A stretch of DNA of 64,000 nt from contig NZ_LHVE01000009.1 in NCBI RefSeq assembly GCF_001269655.1, positions 372,001 through 436,000 on the forward strand, in the 5' to 3' direction. This DNA is from Pseudomonas thivervalensis (GTDB lineage: Bacteria > Pseudomonadota > Gammaproteobacteria > Pseudomonadales > Pseudomonadaceae). The translations under genes were made by a program, and so were the position numbers. Of this stretch, positions 16,643-25,900 are shown in pieces (within the stretch, counting starts at the first letter, position 1; every line of letters begins with the position of its first letter). Under the pieces are notes generated by a model, which was not told the origin of the DNA, made no database searches, and saw only the letters and a program-made list of their open reading frames with translations.

Positions 16643-17746
16643 TCAGGTCGACAGGTTGATCACTCGGCCATCCCGCGTGTCCAGGGCCGGGCGGCGTCGA
16701 TTGACCACCAGTTCGCCAATCCTGATCAGCAACGTGCGGGTGACGTTGCGGCTCAGGCCCAGCAGGCTGGCGGTATGGACCTGATTGCAATTGGCGTACC
16801 GGTAGGCCGTGCGCAACAACTCGGCCTCGACCTTTTCATACACATCGCCATGCGCCTGCTCGAGCAGTTTCTCGAAGGCCTTCTGCAAAAGCGTCTCTGC
16901 ACTTTGAGGGACCGATTCCGGAAAATTGTCCTGGCGCTCGATGCGCAAGTTCGACAGGTGCAAGTCCTGCACACCGATCACTTTGTTGCGGCAAATCAGC
17001 AACGTGTGATGAATGACGTTTTCCAGCTCGCGGATATTCCCCGGCCAGGAATAATCGAGCAACTTGCGTTGCGCCTGGGCATCCAGCGTCACTTCGCCGT
17101 GGCCGAGTCGGTGGCTGTACTGCGCGATGAAGTGGCGTATCAACGGCAGGATGTCGCCAGGACGCTCACGCAACGGCTTGAGCACCAGATTGACCACGTT
17201 CAGCCGGTAATAGAGGTCTTCGCGAAAATGCCCGGCGTTGATGGCTTTTTCCAGCTGTACGTTGGTGGCCGCCAACACTCGTACGTCGATCTTGATGCTT
17301 TTGCGCGAACCCAGCCGGACCACTTCACGTTCCTGCAATACCCGCAGCAGCTTGACCTGGATCGGCAACGGCAGGTCCCCGATTTCATCGAGGAACAGGG
17401 TGCCGCCGTCCGCTTCCTCGAACCAACCGGCCTTGGCTGTCAACGCGCCGGTGAAGGCGCCTTTTTCATGCCCGAACAGCTCGGCCTCCACCAGGGTCTC
17501 GGAAAACGCCCCGCAGTTGACCGCAACGAACGGCTTGTGGCGGCGGGCGCTGAGGTTGTGGACATGGCGCGCCACCAGTTCCTTGCCGGTCCCGGTCTGG
17601 CCGATGATCAACACGCTGGCATCACTGGGCGCGACTTGTTGCAGATGAGCCAGCAAGGCGCGGGAGGTGGGGTCTTCGAAGACCTGGGCGGTGGCACGAA
17701 TCGAGGTGGCCAGGCCGGGGGAGGGAGGTAGCGTTAGAAGCTGCAT
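16643..17746 (-). CDS. sfnR: Sigma-54-dependent transcriptional activator SfnR
   Basis: 367 residues. There is no receiver or sensory domain: the AAA+ module starts almost at once, with Walker A GQTGTGKE at 49-56, the sigma-54 contact loop GAFTGA at 96-101, Walker B GTLFLDE at 115-121 and the arginine-finger region FREDLYYRLNV. A C-terminal helix-turn-helix (NCNQVHTASLLGLSRNVTRTLL) binds DNA. This minimal layout matches SfnR, which activates dimethylsulfone genes under sulfate limitation; since no input domain exists, control is probably through its own synthesis. The half-site cluster and two sigma-54 promoters at 9038-9298 are likely targets. It is convergent with the importer operon. Confidence 0.9.
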   Translation of the reverse strand: MQLLTLPPSPGLATSIRATAQVFEDPTSRALLAHLQQVAPSDASVLIIGQTGTGKELVARHVHNLSARRHKPFVAVNCGAFSETLVEAELFGHEKGAFTGALTAKAGWFEEADGGTLFLDEIGDLPLPIQVKLLRVLQEREVVRLGSRKSIKIDVRVLAATNVQLEKAINAGHFREDLYYRLNVVNLVLKPLRERPGDILPLIRHFIAQYSHRLGHGEVTLDAQAQRKLLDYSWPGNIRELENVIHHTLLICRNKVIGVQDLHLSNLRIERQDNFPESVPQSAETLLQKAFEKLLEQAHGDVYEKVEAELLRTAYRYANCNQVHTASLLGLSRNVTRTLLIRIGELVVNRRRPALDTRDGRVINLST

Positions 17747-17893
17747 GACGGTGGCCCGCTAATGAGATTGCCGTGACGGAAGGTGGGCGCCAACGCTCCT
17801 TGATGGCAGCACCACGGAAGCCATTGGGCTTAAGGCTTAATCTAAATGATCTAAAAAAATGATAATAAATAACTTTAAGTTATTTGCTTAGGC

Positions 17894-17925
17894 GACTGTG
17901 GGAGCAAGGCTCGCTCCCCACAGTC
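17894..17925 (-). terminator. Hairpin after the EmrA-like gene
   Basis: The arms CTGTGGGAGC (17896-17905) and GCTCCCCACAG (about 17913-17923) form a stem around AAGGCTC, 18 bases beyond the stop of the EmrA-like gene. It resembles a REP remnant and may end the efflux operon transcript. Confidence 0.4.
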
Positions 17926-17942
17926 CGGGGGGGGCTTGGCTT

Positions 17943-18974
17943 TTATCCATCAATACGGATATGCGGGGTCACGGACATCCCCACGCGCAGTTTCGCCGCT
18001 GCGGGTTGATCGGGGTCGATGCGAATGCGCACGGGCAAGCGCTGGACGATCTTGGTGAAGTTGCCGGTAGCGTTGTGTGGCGCAACGGCTGAATAGCTGA
18101 CGCCGCTGGCCGGTCCAAGGCTCTGCACGGTGCCGAGCAGCGACTCGCCCGGCAACGCATCGACCGTGATGTCCACGGCCTGGCCCATCGCGACGTGCGC
18201 CAGTTGCGTCTCGCGGAAGTTGGCGGTGATGTAGACGGCGTCGAGCGGCACAATCGCCAGCAACGGTTGCCCGGTATTCACGAATGCGCCGATGCGCACG
18301 GATTTCTGTCCGATGGTGCCGGCGATCGGCGCCGTGATACGGGTATAGGACAGCTTCAGTTCCTCGATGGCCTGCGTGGCCTGGGCATGGGCGAGGGTGG
18401 CCTGGGCTTTTTCCATATCGGCCCTGAGGACATCCACTTGCTGCCGGGCGGCCTGCAGGCCTGCCTCGCTCTTGTCCCGGCGCGCCCGTTGGATGCTCAA
18501 TTGCGCTTCGGCCTGTTGCCGCGCTTGCACGGTGCCCGAGCCATCGTTGGCCAAATTGCGATACCGCGCTTGGTTGGCACTGGCCAGTTTCAGCGCCGCT
18601 TCGTCCGCGGTCACCGCCGCTTGCGCCTGGCGAATGGCGGTCTGCTGTCGGCTCAGGTGCGCTTGCAGGCTGACGATGCTGGCCCGGGCACTGGCAACCT
18701 GGGCTTTGGCCGCGTTCACGGCGGCGACGAAATCACGGTCGTCCAACGTCGCCAACAAGTCGCCTTTCTCGACCCGCTGGTTGTCTTCGATCAACACCGT
18801 CTCGACCGTACCGGACACTTGCGGCGCGACTGTGGTGAAGTCGGCGTGGACATAGGCATCATCCGTTGATTGTATCGATGCGCTGGATTCGGGGCGATTA
18901 AGGTAGAAAACAGCACCGGTTGCTACGACGAGCAGCGCAACGCTGAAGATTTGGGTTTTTTTCGGTAAGGCCAT
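17943..18974 (-). CDS. HlyD/EmrA-type membrane-fusion protein
   Basis: 343 residues from the ATG at 18974 behind AGGGG. One N-terminal membrane anchor (IFSVALLVVATGAVFYL) is followed by a barrel/lipoyl half (STDDAYVHADFTTVAPQVSGTV), a long coiled coil of about 100 residues (AAKAQVASARASIVSLQAHL onward, split here), the second lipoyl half (TRITAPIAGTIGQKSVRIGAFV) and a beta-barrel. The YVxADxTxVxPxVSG motif is typical of EmrA. It bridges the inner-membrane MFS pump encoded just upstream to the outer-membrane channel, so the three consecutive genes form a complete tripartite drug or metabolite exporter. Confidence 0.92.
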   Translation of the reverse strand: MALPKKTQIFSVALLVVATGAVFYLNRPESSASIQSTDDAYVHADFTTVAPQVSGTVETVLIEDNQRVEKGDLLATLDDRDFVAAVNAAKAQVASARASIVSLQAHLSRQQTAIRQAQAAVTADEAALKLASANQARYRNLANDGSGTVQARQQAEAQLSIQRARRDKSEAGLQAARQQVDVLRADMEKAQATLAHAQATQAIEELKLSYTRITAPIAGTIGQKSVRIGAFVNTGQPLLAIVPLDAVYITANFRETQLAHVAMGQAVDITVDALPGESLLGTVQSLGPASGVSYSAVAPHNATGNFTKIVQRLPVRIRIDPDQPAAAKLRVGMSVTPHIRIDG

Positions 18975-18980
18975 GATGAA

Positions 18981-20543
18981 TTACCCCTGTAAGGACGGAG
19001 GTGAGGCAGCCTGGATGACAGGCGCAGGGATGTAGGTCAGTCGCAGTACGAGGGGAATCAACAGCACTGCCAGCAGCCCCAGTACGCGATAGGCATCGGC
19101 GATCGACAAGACCATTGACTGCTGGCCGACGATGCCCGCCAGTTGTGAGGGCTGCGGCGCGAAGGCCAGGGCATTGCTTGCCAGGGCCGCCTGGTCCAGC
19201 AACATTTCCCCGTGGAAGCGGCTGCGCACGACCACGAACTGCCCGACCAGCGCCGCCCCGAACAACGACCCGAAGGCGCGCAGGGTGTTGATGGTGCCCG
19301 ACACATAAGGGCCTTCGGTGGGCTGCACCACGCTGGTGATGAGAAACAGCATCGACACCACCGCCATCGGCTGCCCCAGGGCTTGCAGCGTTTGCGCCAC
19401 GACGAACTGGTCGCGGTTCCAGCCGCTGGTCAATTGCGCGCCGCAGAGACAGGCCAGGGCGACCAGGCACAGCCCCAACGCGAACATGAGGCGCGCATCG
19501 ACCCATTTCTGGTACAGCAGCAGTGCCACCAAAGCTCCGAGGAGTAGTTGCGGCAGCGCGACGATCAGCCCGATCGTGGCCATCTGCAACGGGCGATAGT
19601 CCTGCAGCGGCCCGAGGTAACTGGCCGGTAGCAACGAACTGGACAGCAGCACCACCAGCAACGAGACGAACAGGATGCAGCCCAGCCCCAGGTTGCGACG
19701 CCCGAGGATCTGCAACTTGATGAACGGTGAGGGATGGAACCACTCAGTCAGCAGGTAAATCGCCAGCAACGCCAGGCCTGCGACCAGTGTCGACGTGATC
19801 AACGCTGAATGAAACCAATCCAGTCGTATGCCTTGATCCAGGGCGACGGTCAGCAGGCCAAGCGCCGGGACACCGCAGGCCATGCCGGCCCAATTGGCCT
19901 GGCGAAAGCGTGGGAACTGAACCGGGTCCCGTGGCAACCCCCAGGCAATCAAGCCGGCAGCGATCAGGGCCAGAGGGATGATCTGCCAGTACACCCAACG
20001 CCAGTCCAGCAGTTCATCTGTCCAATGCCCCGCCAGCCAGATGGCCAGGTTGGGCGCGAAGGTCGCGGTCATCGCGTACATCGCCAGGCCATACAACCGT
20101 ATGGGGGGAGGCAGGAATTTCAGGGCCGCCATCATCAGCAACGGGATCGTCGTGCCGCTGGCGATGCCTTGCACAAAACGCAGGCCCAGTAGCAGGTCGA
20201 GGTCATGAATGAACGGTAGGAGCAGCGCCAGCGAGGTACACGTGGCGAGCATCCACAGTTCGAGGCGCCGGAGTGAGAGCGTCAGGGCAAACCACGCTGA
20301 AAAGGGCATGGCGATCAGTTCCCCGGCGCTATACGCCGTGGTCAGCCAGGACGCATCGTCCAAGCCAAAGCCCAGCGCGCCTCTCACGTCCGCCAGCGCC
20401 AGCGCGCCGACCCGGGTGTTCAGCCCCGCCATCATGGCCGCGAGAAAGATCCCGGCCAGACCGACCAGCGGGCGTTTCGAAGATTTGGCCAAGGGGGCTT
20501 CGCTGGCCGCGACGGGCGCTGGTGACAAGGCAACGCTGTTCAT
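18981..20543 (-). CDS. EmrB-type MFS drug transporter (DHA2 family)
   Basis: 520 residues, starting at the ATG at 20543 (behind CCGGAGCAAG), which overlaps the previous gene's stop as ATGA. It shows about 14 hydrophobic segments, with an early DVRGALGFGLDDASWLTTAYSAGE (here in two pieces), the QGIASGTTIPLLMMA antiporter-like motif and LRAFGSLFGAALVGQ. This is the DHA2 proton-coupled pump of an EmrAB-OMF system exporting hydrophobic compounds from the inner membrane. The substrate is unknown. Translational coupling to the outer-membrane gene upstream and a 6-base gap to the fusion-protein gene downstream make a tight three-gene operon. Confidence 0.92.
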   Translation of the reverse strand: MNSVALSPAPVAASEAPLAKSSKRPLVGLAGIFLAAMMAGLNTRVGALALADVRGALGFGLDDASWLTTAYSAGELIAMPFSAWFALTLSLRRLELWMLATCTSLALLLPFIHDLDLLLGLRFVQGIASGTTIPLLMMAALKFLPPPIRLYGLAMYAMTATFAPNLAIWLAGHWTDELLDWRWVYWQIIPLALIAAGLIAWGLPRDPVQFPRFRQANWAGMACGVPALGLLTVALDQGIRLDWFHSALITSTLVAGLALLAIYLLTEWFHPSPFIKLQILGRRNLGLGCILFVSLLVVLLSSSLLPASYLGPLQDYRPLQMATIGLIVALPQLLLGALVALLLYQKWVDARLMFALGLCLVALACLCGAQLTSGWNRDQFVVAQTLQALGQPMAVVSMLFLITSVVQPTEGPYVSGTINTLRAFGSLFGAALVGQFVVVRSRFHGEMLLDQAALASNALAFAPQPSQLAGIVGQQSMVLSIADAYRVLGLLAVLLIPLVLRLTYIPAPVIQAASPPSLQG

Positions 20544-21997
20544 TGGACTTGCTCCGGGGTCCAACCGCCGCCCAGGGATTTGTAGAGGTTGACCACGGTC
20601 AGCGTGGCGTTGGTGGCACTGGCATTGAGGCTGGTCTGGCTGGCGAGCAGGTTCAGTTGCGCCGTGAGGACGCTCAGGTAGTCGGTGGCACCTTGTTGAT
20701 AGCCGCGTTCAGCCGCGTGCAATGCTTGCTTGTTCTGCTCATACGACACCCGCCATTCGTCATGTTGGCGTTGTTGGGCGGCCCAAGCGTCCAAGGCATC
20801 ATCCACTTCGTGCCAGGCGCGCAATACGGTTTGCCGATAAGCCAGGGCGGCGGTCTTTTGCCGCGATTCGTTCAAGACCAGGCGCTGCACCAGGCGGCCA
20901 CCCTGGAAGATCGGCAGGTAAACCGTCGGCCCTATGGAAAAGAAGCGAGCGTCCCAGCTGGCCAGGTCGCCACTGTCGAACGCTTCCACGCCGATTCGCC
21001 CTTTCAAGCCGATACGAGGGTAGAAATCGGCCTTGGCCACGCCGATGGCCGCGGTGGCGGCGTGGAGCTGCGCTTCGGCGCGCAGGATGTCGGGGCGTCG
21101 CTGGGCCAGTTCAGACGGCACACCGACCGGCACCCGGGTGGGCAGCGAGGGCAGGGGCATGGCGTGGCGCAGTTGTGCATCGAGTGCGCGAGGCGGTTCA
21201 CTCATCAACAGCGCAAGGGCATTCATCTGGGCGTTGCGACGCTGGGCCAGCTCGGGAAGCATGGCCTTGATCGTCGCCAACTGCGCCCGAGCGGAGGAGG
21301 TTTCGAAGTGGGTCGCTACGCCATTGCGCTCGCGGCTTTCGGCCAGGCCCAGGGTGCGCTCGGCGATTGTCAGGTTCTGCCGCGCGATGTCCAGTTGCGC
21401 CTGGGTGCCACGCAATTGCAAATAGGTCCGTGCCACTTCGGCGGATAAGGCGACCCGTGCGGCCTCACGATCATAAACGGTAGCTTCCAGGGTTGCCGCC
21501 GCGCCCTCGCGCGCACGGCGAGCCCGGCCCCACAAATCGATTTCCCAACTGGCATCGAAACCCAGCTGCCAGAAATTGCTGGGATCGGTAGGGGCTCCCA
21601 GCGCGGCGAACTTGCCATGTTCGCTAATGGCCTCCCGGGCGTAGCTGGCATTGGCGCCGACGTTGGGCAGCAGCCGTGAAGCGGTAATTCCCAGTTGCGC
21701 CCGGCTTTGTTCGATGCGTTCGGCGGCCATCTGCAAATCAAGGTTGCCGGCCTGCGCCCGGGACTGTAGCAGGGCGAGCAGCGGGTCGTTGAACAGTTGC
21801 CACCATTGGCTGGGAACGGCGGCAGCGGACAGGGAGTCACCGCTGCCTAGCTCGGGCCGGGGCGTCAGTTGCGCTGCGCCAAGTTCGCTCCCGGGTTGCA
21901 CGAAGTCTGGTCCCACCGCACAGCCGGCGAGGGCGAGTGTCATGAGTACGACCATGGGTTTCAAACAGGGTTGAAGTAGCTCGAAAAAAGCCGACAT
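20540..21997 (-). CDS. Outer-membrane efflux lipoprotein (NodT/OprM type)
   Basis: 485 residues from the ATG at 21997 (GGGGAAC upstream). A lipobox LALAGC near residues 19-24 indicates a lipoprotein. Two OEP repeats follow, each with long helices and the family landmarks PSQWWQLFNDPLL, ASWEIDLWGRARRAREGA, PSELAQRRPDILRAEAQLHAATA and LPIFQGGRLVQRL. It is the outer-membrane exit duct for the EmrAB pump encoded downstream. The gene opens the operon; 164 bases upstream lies a TATAC-GAAG-GTATG palindrome shared with the neighbouring response-regulator promoter, hinting at control by the adjacent signalling genes. Confidence 0.92.
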   Translation of the reverse strand: MSAFFELLQPCLKPMVVLMTLALAGCAVGPDFVQPGSELGAAQLTPRPELGSGDSLSAAAVPSQWWQLFNDPLLALLQSRAQAGNLDLQMAAERIEQSRAQLGITASRLLPNVGANASYAREAISEHGKFAALGAPTDPSNFWQLGFDASWEIDLWGRARRAREGAAATLEATVYDREAARVALSAEVARTYLQLRGTQAQLDIARQNLTIAERTLGLAESRERNGVATHFETSSARAQLATIKAMLPELAQRRNAQMNALALLMSEPPRALDAQLRHAMPLPSLPTRVPVGVPSELAQRRPDILRAEAQLHAATAAIGVAKADFYPRIGLKGRIGVEAFDSGDLASWDARFFSIGPTVYLPIFQGGRLVQRLVLNESRQKTAALAYRQTVLRAWHEVDDALDAWAAQQRQHDEWRVSYEQNKQALHAAERGYQQGATDYLSVLTAQLNLLASQTSLNASATNATLTVVNLYKSLGGGWTPEQVQ

Positions 21998-22160
21998 GGG
22001 CAGTTCCCCACAAGGTTGCAGCGCCGCTGCGTGAGCGTGCGCCTGGGCTCGATCGATCCTGGATAGCGAGTCGTCCGCTGTGGGGTCATGGTATTGAATG
22101 GTTGCGGCGAGGGCACTTCTACATCGGGTCAGCCAAGTCATACCTCGGTGGCGGGGGATT

Positions 22161-22174
22161 TATACGAAGGTATG
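22161..22174. promoter_or_regulatory. Palindrome TATAC-GAAG-GTATG upstream of the efflux operon
   Basis: Read on the minus strand the overlapping 14-mer ATACCTTCGTATAA (22173-22160) differs at one position from ATACCTACGTATAA at 22701-22714, upstream of the receiver gene. This near identity in two separate promoters suggests a common regulator. Confidence 0.45.
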
Positions 22175-22195
22175 TGTTTGGGCCAGTAAAGGGGG

Positions 22196-22229
22196 GTGTA
22201 TATCCGTTACCGAAGAAACGGATGTACAC
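22196..22229. promoter_or_regulatory. Long inverted repeat between receiver gene and efflux operon
   Basis: The arms GTGTATATCCGTT (22196-22208) and AACGGATGTACAC (22217-22229) pair at 12 of 13 positions around an 8-base loop. The repeat lies 27 bases after the receiver gene's stop on the minus strand. It has no T-run, so it may be an operator or a weak terminator. Confidence 0.45.
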
Positions 22230-22255
22230 ACTAAGGGGCGATCCACACATCAACC

Positions 22256-22636
22256 TCAGCGTGCCGGACGCAAGGCCATCTCGATGCAATCCAGCAGCTT
22301 GTCGGCATCACAAGGTTTGGGCAAGCAAGCGACCAACCCCGGCGTATGTGCACCCAGGTCCGGATAAGCGGTGATGAAGATGGTGGGAATCCGCAAGCCC
22401 ATGGCACCGAGCCGTTCATGCAGCTCTACACCGCTCATGCCCGGCATCTGGATATCGGAAACCAGACAGTGCGTGTCGGCCTGAGCCTCGGCGTCCAGGA
22501 ACTCGATGGCGCTGCAATAGGTTCGAACTTTATAGCCACTGGAACGCAGGAGACTATCCAGAGCCCTCCGAACGGATTCGTCATCATCAACAACGGCGAT
22601 GGTCGTCTTATTGCGTAGCAAGGTGGCTTGCGTCAT
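22256..22636 (-). CDS. Stand-alone receiver-domain response regulator
   Basis: 126 residues from the ATG at 22636; a longer frame from 22774 lacks a ribosome site. The single domain is a FixJ/NtrC-like receiver: acidic pocket VVDDDESVRRAL, phospho-acceptor aspartate in CLVSDIQMPGMSG, conserved threonine/serine in IFITAY and lysine in CLPKPCDADKLL. No output domain follows, so it must act by protein contact or as a phosphate sink. It is divergent from the 1831-residue sensor kinase at 22984, its most likely phosphodonor, and co-oriented with the efflux operon. The ribosome site is weak. Confidence 0.85.
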   Translation of the reverse strand: MTQATLLRNKTTIAVVDDDESVRRALDSLLRSSGYKVRTYCSAIEFLDAEAQADTHCLVSDIQMPGMSGVELHERLGAMGLRIPTIFITAYPDLGAHTPGLVACLPKPCDADKLLDCIEMALRPAR

Positions 22637-22983
22637 AGGGATCGCTCGTAACAGCGCCTGTCGTGATGACACGATACGCGCTCCCATAAGTCGCAGAAGT
22701 ATACCTACGTATAACGCGCTAAAACCAAAGGCTCGGCACCGGTTGCCGGGGCTTGCGCCAGGCCATGAAAACACTGGGAAGGGCTTGCGGGAGGCGCTAA
22801 TCTAAAGAGCGCAACACGACCCGTCCTGGATCCCGGCACACGCTTGAACCACAGGCATCCAGCTCCGCCACGGAAGTCGCCCCAGGCGACGCTATCGGCA
22901 AGGGCGACACGACACTGGACGACAGCCGACGGCAAAGTGCGGCAGAACAGACAAACGAGTGTTCATGTGCCGGTGGATAGCCG
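22637..22983. other. Divergent promoter region of receiver and giant kinase genes
   Basis: This 347-base gap contains the TATAC-CTAC-GTATA palindrome at 22700-22713 and no convincing coding sequence. The rest shows no strong repeat. Confidence 0.5.
22700..22713. promoter_or_regulatory. Palindrome TATAC-CTAC-GTATA in the receiver/kinase promoter
   Basis: A perfect 5-4-5 inverted repeat 64 bases before the receiver gene start (minus strand) and 271 bases before the kinase start. It belongs to the YATAC-N4-GTATR group also found at 7503, 22161 and, degenerate, 28500. Confidence 0.5.
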
Positions 22984-25900
22984 ATGGATAACAGCATGCA
23001 AATATTATGGGACGATGGTGAGCGTATCTTCTGTCGGGAGCTCCGCTCGGGTGTGGACAGCGATAGCCCGGTCCTGGTGGCCCGGCCCGCCACCGAGCAG
23101 CCTCGCCCCGGCTGCCTTGACCGGCTCGCCCACGAGTTTGGCCTGAAGGATGAACTCGATGGCGCCTGGGCGGTGCGGCCGCTCGCTTTGGTGCGCGAAG
23201 GTGCCCAGGTGCAACTGGTGCTTGAAGACCCCGGTGGCGCGCCGCTGGTGCAGTTGCTGATCGCACCGATGGAAACCGTGACATTCCTGCGCCTTGCCGT
23301 GAGCATCGCCGTGGCGCTGGGCAAGCTCCACCAGCGCGGCATCGTCCACAAGGACATCAAACCCAGCCACATTCTGGTGAACTGCACCGATGGCCAGGCC
23401 CGGCTCACCGGGTTCGGCCTGGCCTCGCGGCTGCCGCGGGAGCGCCAGGCCCCCGAGACCCTGGCTGGCACGCTCGCCTACATGGCCCCCGAGCAGACCG
23501 GCCGGATGAATCGCTCGATCGATTCGCGCAGTGACCTCTATTCCTTTGGCGTCACGCTGTACCAGATGTTGACCGGCTCGCTGCCGTTCACCGCGTCCGA
23601 CCCGATCGAGTGGGTCCACTGCCATATCGCTAAAATGCCTTCGTCCCCCAGTGTGCGGGTCGAAACCATTCCCGAAATGCTGTCCCGGATGGTCATGAAG
23701 CTGCTCGCCAAGACCGCCGAGGAGCGCTACCAGACGGCTGCGAGCGTCGAACATGATCTACGCCGTTGCCTCGCGCACTGGACACAATCGCGGCACATCG
23801 ATGTCTTTGCCCTGGGTGAGCAGGGCGCATCCGATCGGTTGCTGATTCCCGAGAAGCTCTACGGCCGTGAGCGTGAAGTCGAGACGCTGGTCACAGCGTT
23901 CGGTCGGGTGGTTGAAACCAGCGCGCCGGAGCTGGTGCTGGTGACCGGCTACTCCGGTATCGGCAAGTCCTCGGTGGTCAATGAGTTGCACAAGGTCCTG
24001 GTTCCGCCGCGGGGGCTCTTCGCCAGTGGCAAGTTCGATCAATACCGACGCGACATTCCTTATTCGACCCTGGTGCAGGCTTTCCAGAGCCTGGTGCGCA
24101 CATTGCTGGGCAAGAGCGACACGGAGCTGGCGAGTTGGCGGGAGGCGTTGTTGGAGGCGCTGGACGTCAACGCTCGGCTCATGACCGATCTGATTCCCGA
24201 ACTCAAGCTCATCATCGGCGAGCCGCCGGCGGTGCTGGCCCTTGACCCTCAACAGGAACAACGCCGATTCCTGTTGGTGTTCAGGCGCTTCATCGGTGTG
24301 TTCGCGCGCGCGGACCATCCGCTCGCCCTGTTTCTCGACGACCTGCAGTGGCTGGATGCGGCTACGCTCGACCTGCTGGAGGATCTGTTGATCAGCGCCG
24401 ACGTGCGGCACTTGATGCTGGTGGGGGCCTACCGCAGCAACGAAGTGGACGCCGCGCACCCGTTGACGGGTAAGCTCAAGGCCATTCGGAGCGCGGGGGG
24501 CACCATCAGCGAGATCACCCTGGCGCCTCTCGCCAAGGGGCACATCGAACAGTTGATCGCCGAAGCCCTGCATGACGCGCTTGATCGCGTCGAGCCGCTG
24601 GCACAGCTGGTGCTGGACAAGACGGCGGGCAATCCGTTCTTCGTCATCCAGTTCCTGCAGGCGCTCGCTGACGAGCGTTTGCTGACCTTCGACCACGAGG
24701 CGCGGCAGTGGTGGTGGGATCCGGAGCGCATTCACGGCAAGGGCTACACCGACAACGTCGTCGACCTGATGGTTGGCAAACTGGTCCGCTTGCCGGCCGA
24801 CACGCAGCAGGCGTTGCAGCAACTGGCGTGCCTGGGCAACGTGGCTGGTCTCAAGGCACTTGCCACCGTTTTGGACATCCCCGCGGCGCAGGTCCGGGCG
24901 GTCCTGTGGCAGGCGGTCCGCCAGGAGTTGGTCGAGCGGCTGGACGATGCCTATGGATTCGTTCACGACCGCATTCATGAGGCCGCCTACTCGCTGATTC
25001 CCCAGGCTGCGCGTGCCGAGACGCACCTGCGCATCGGACGGCTGCTCGCGGCGCAAACGGACGCCCAGGCGCTTGAAGAGGCGATCTTTGAAATTGCCGG
25101 CCAGCTCAATCGTGGCGCGGCATTGCTCAGCGACCGGGCTGAACGGGAGCAGTTGGCTGAATTCAACCTGATGGCCGGTCAACGGGCCAAGGCCTCGACG
25201 GCCTATGCTTCAGCACTCAACTACCTGGCCACCGGCGCGCAGTTGCTGGATGAAGACTGCTGGATATCGTGTCATGACCTGATTTTCGCGTTGGAATTGA
25301 ACCGGGCCGAATGCGAGTTCCTGACCGGGCAACTTGGTGCCGCAGACGAACGCCTCAAGGCCCTGGCCGACCGCGCCGTGACGGTGATCGAGCGGGCCAA
25401 CGTGGCGTGCCTGTTGATGGATGTCTACCTGCTCCTGGATCGCAGCGATGGTGCGGTGGCAGTCTGTCTCGACTATCTGCGTCATGTGGGGATCGAATGG
25501 TCGGCCCATCCGAGCGACGACGATGTGCGCCACGAGTACGAGCGCATCGGGGAACTGCTGGGCGAGCGGACCATCGAGGGCCTTATCGATCTGCCGCTGA
25601 TGGAGGACGCCACCTCGCTGGCGACGCTCAACGCACTGGGCAAGCTCTTTGCGCCGGCCTTGCAGAGCGAAGCGAACCTGGCGGACCTGTTGATCTGCAA
25701 GGCGGTCACCTTGAGCCTGGAGCAGGGCAACTGCGATGCGTCCTGCGTGCTGTACGCCAATCTGTTCCGGGTCGCCGGCCGGCGGTTCGGTGACTACCAG
25801 TTGGGATTCCGCTTCGGCCAGCTCGGTTGCGATCTCATTGAAAAGCGCGACCTGCGGCGATTCGAGGCCAGCACTTATCTGTGCTTTTCGTGCTTTGCCG

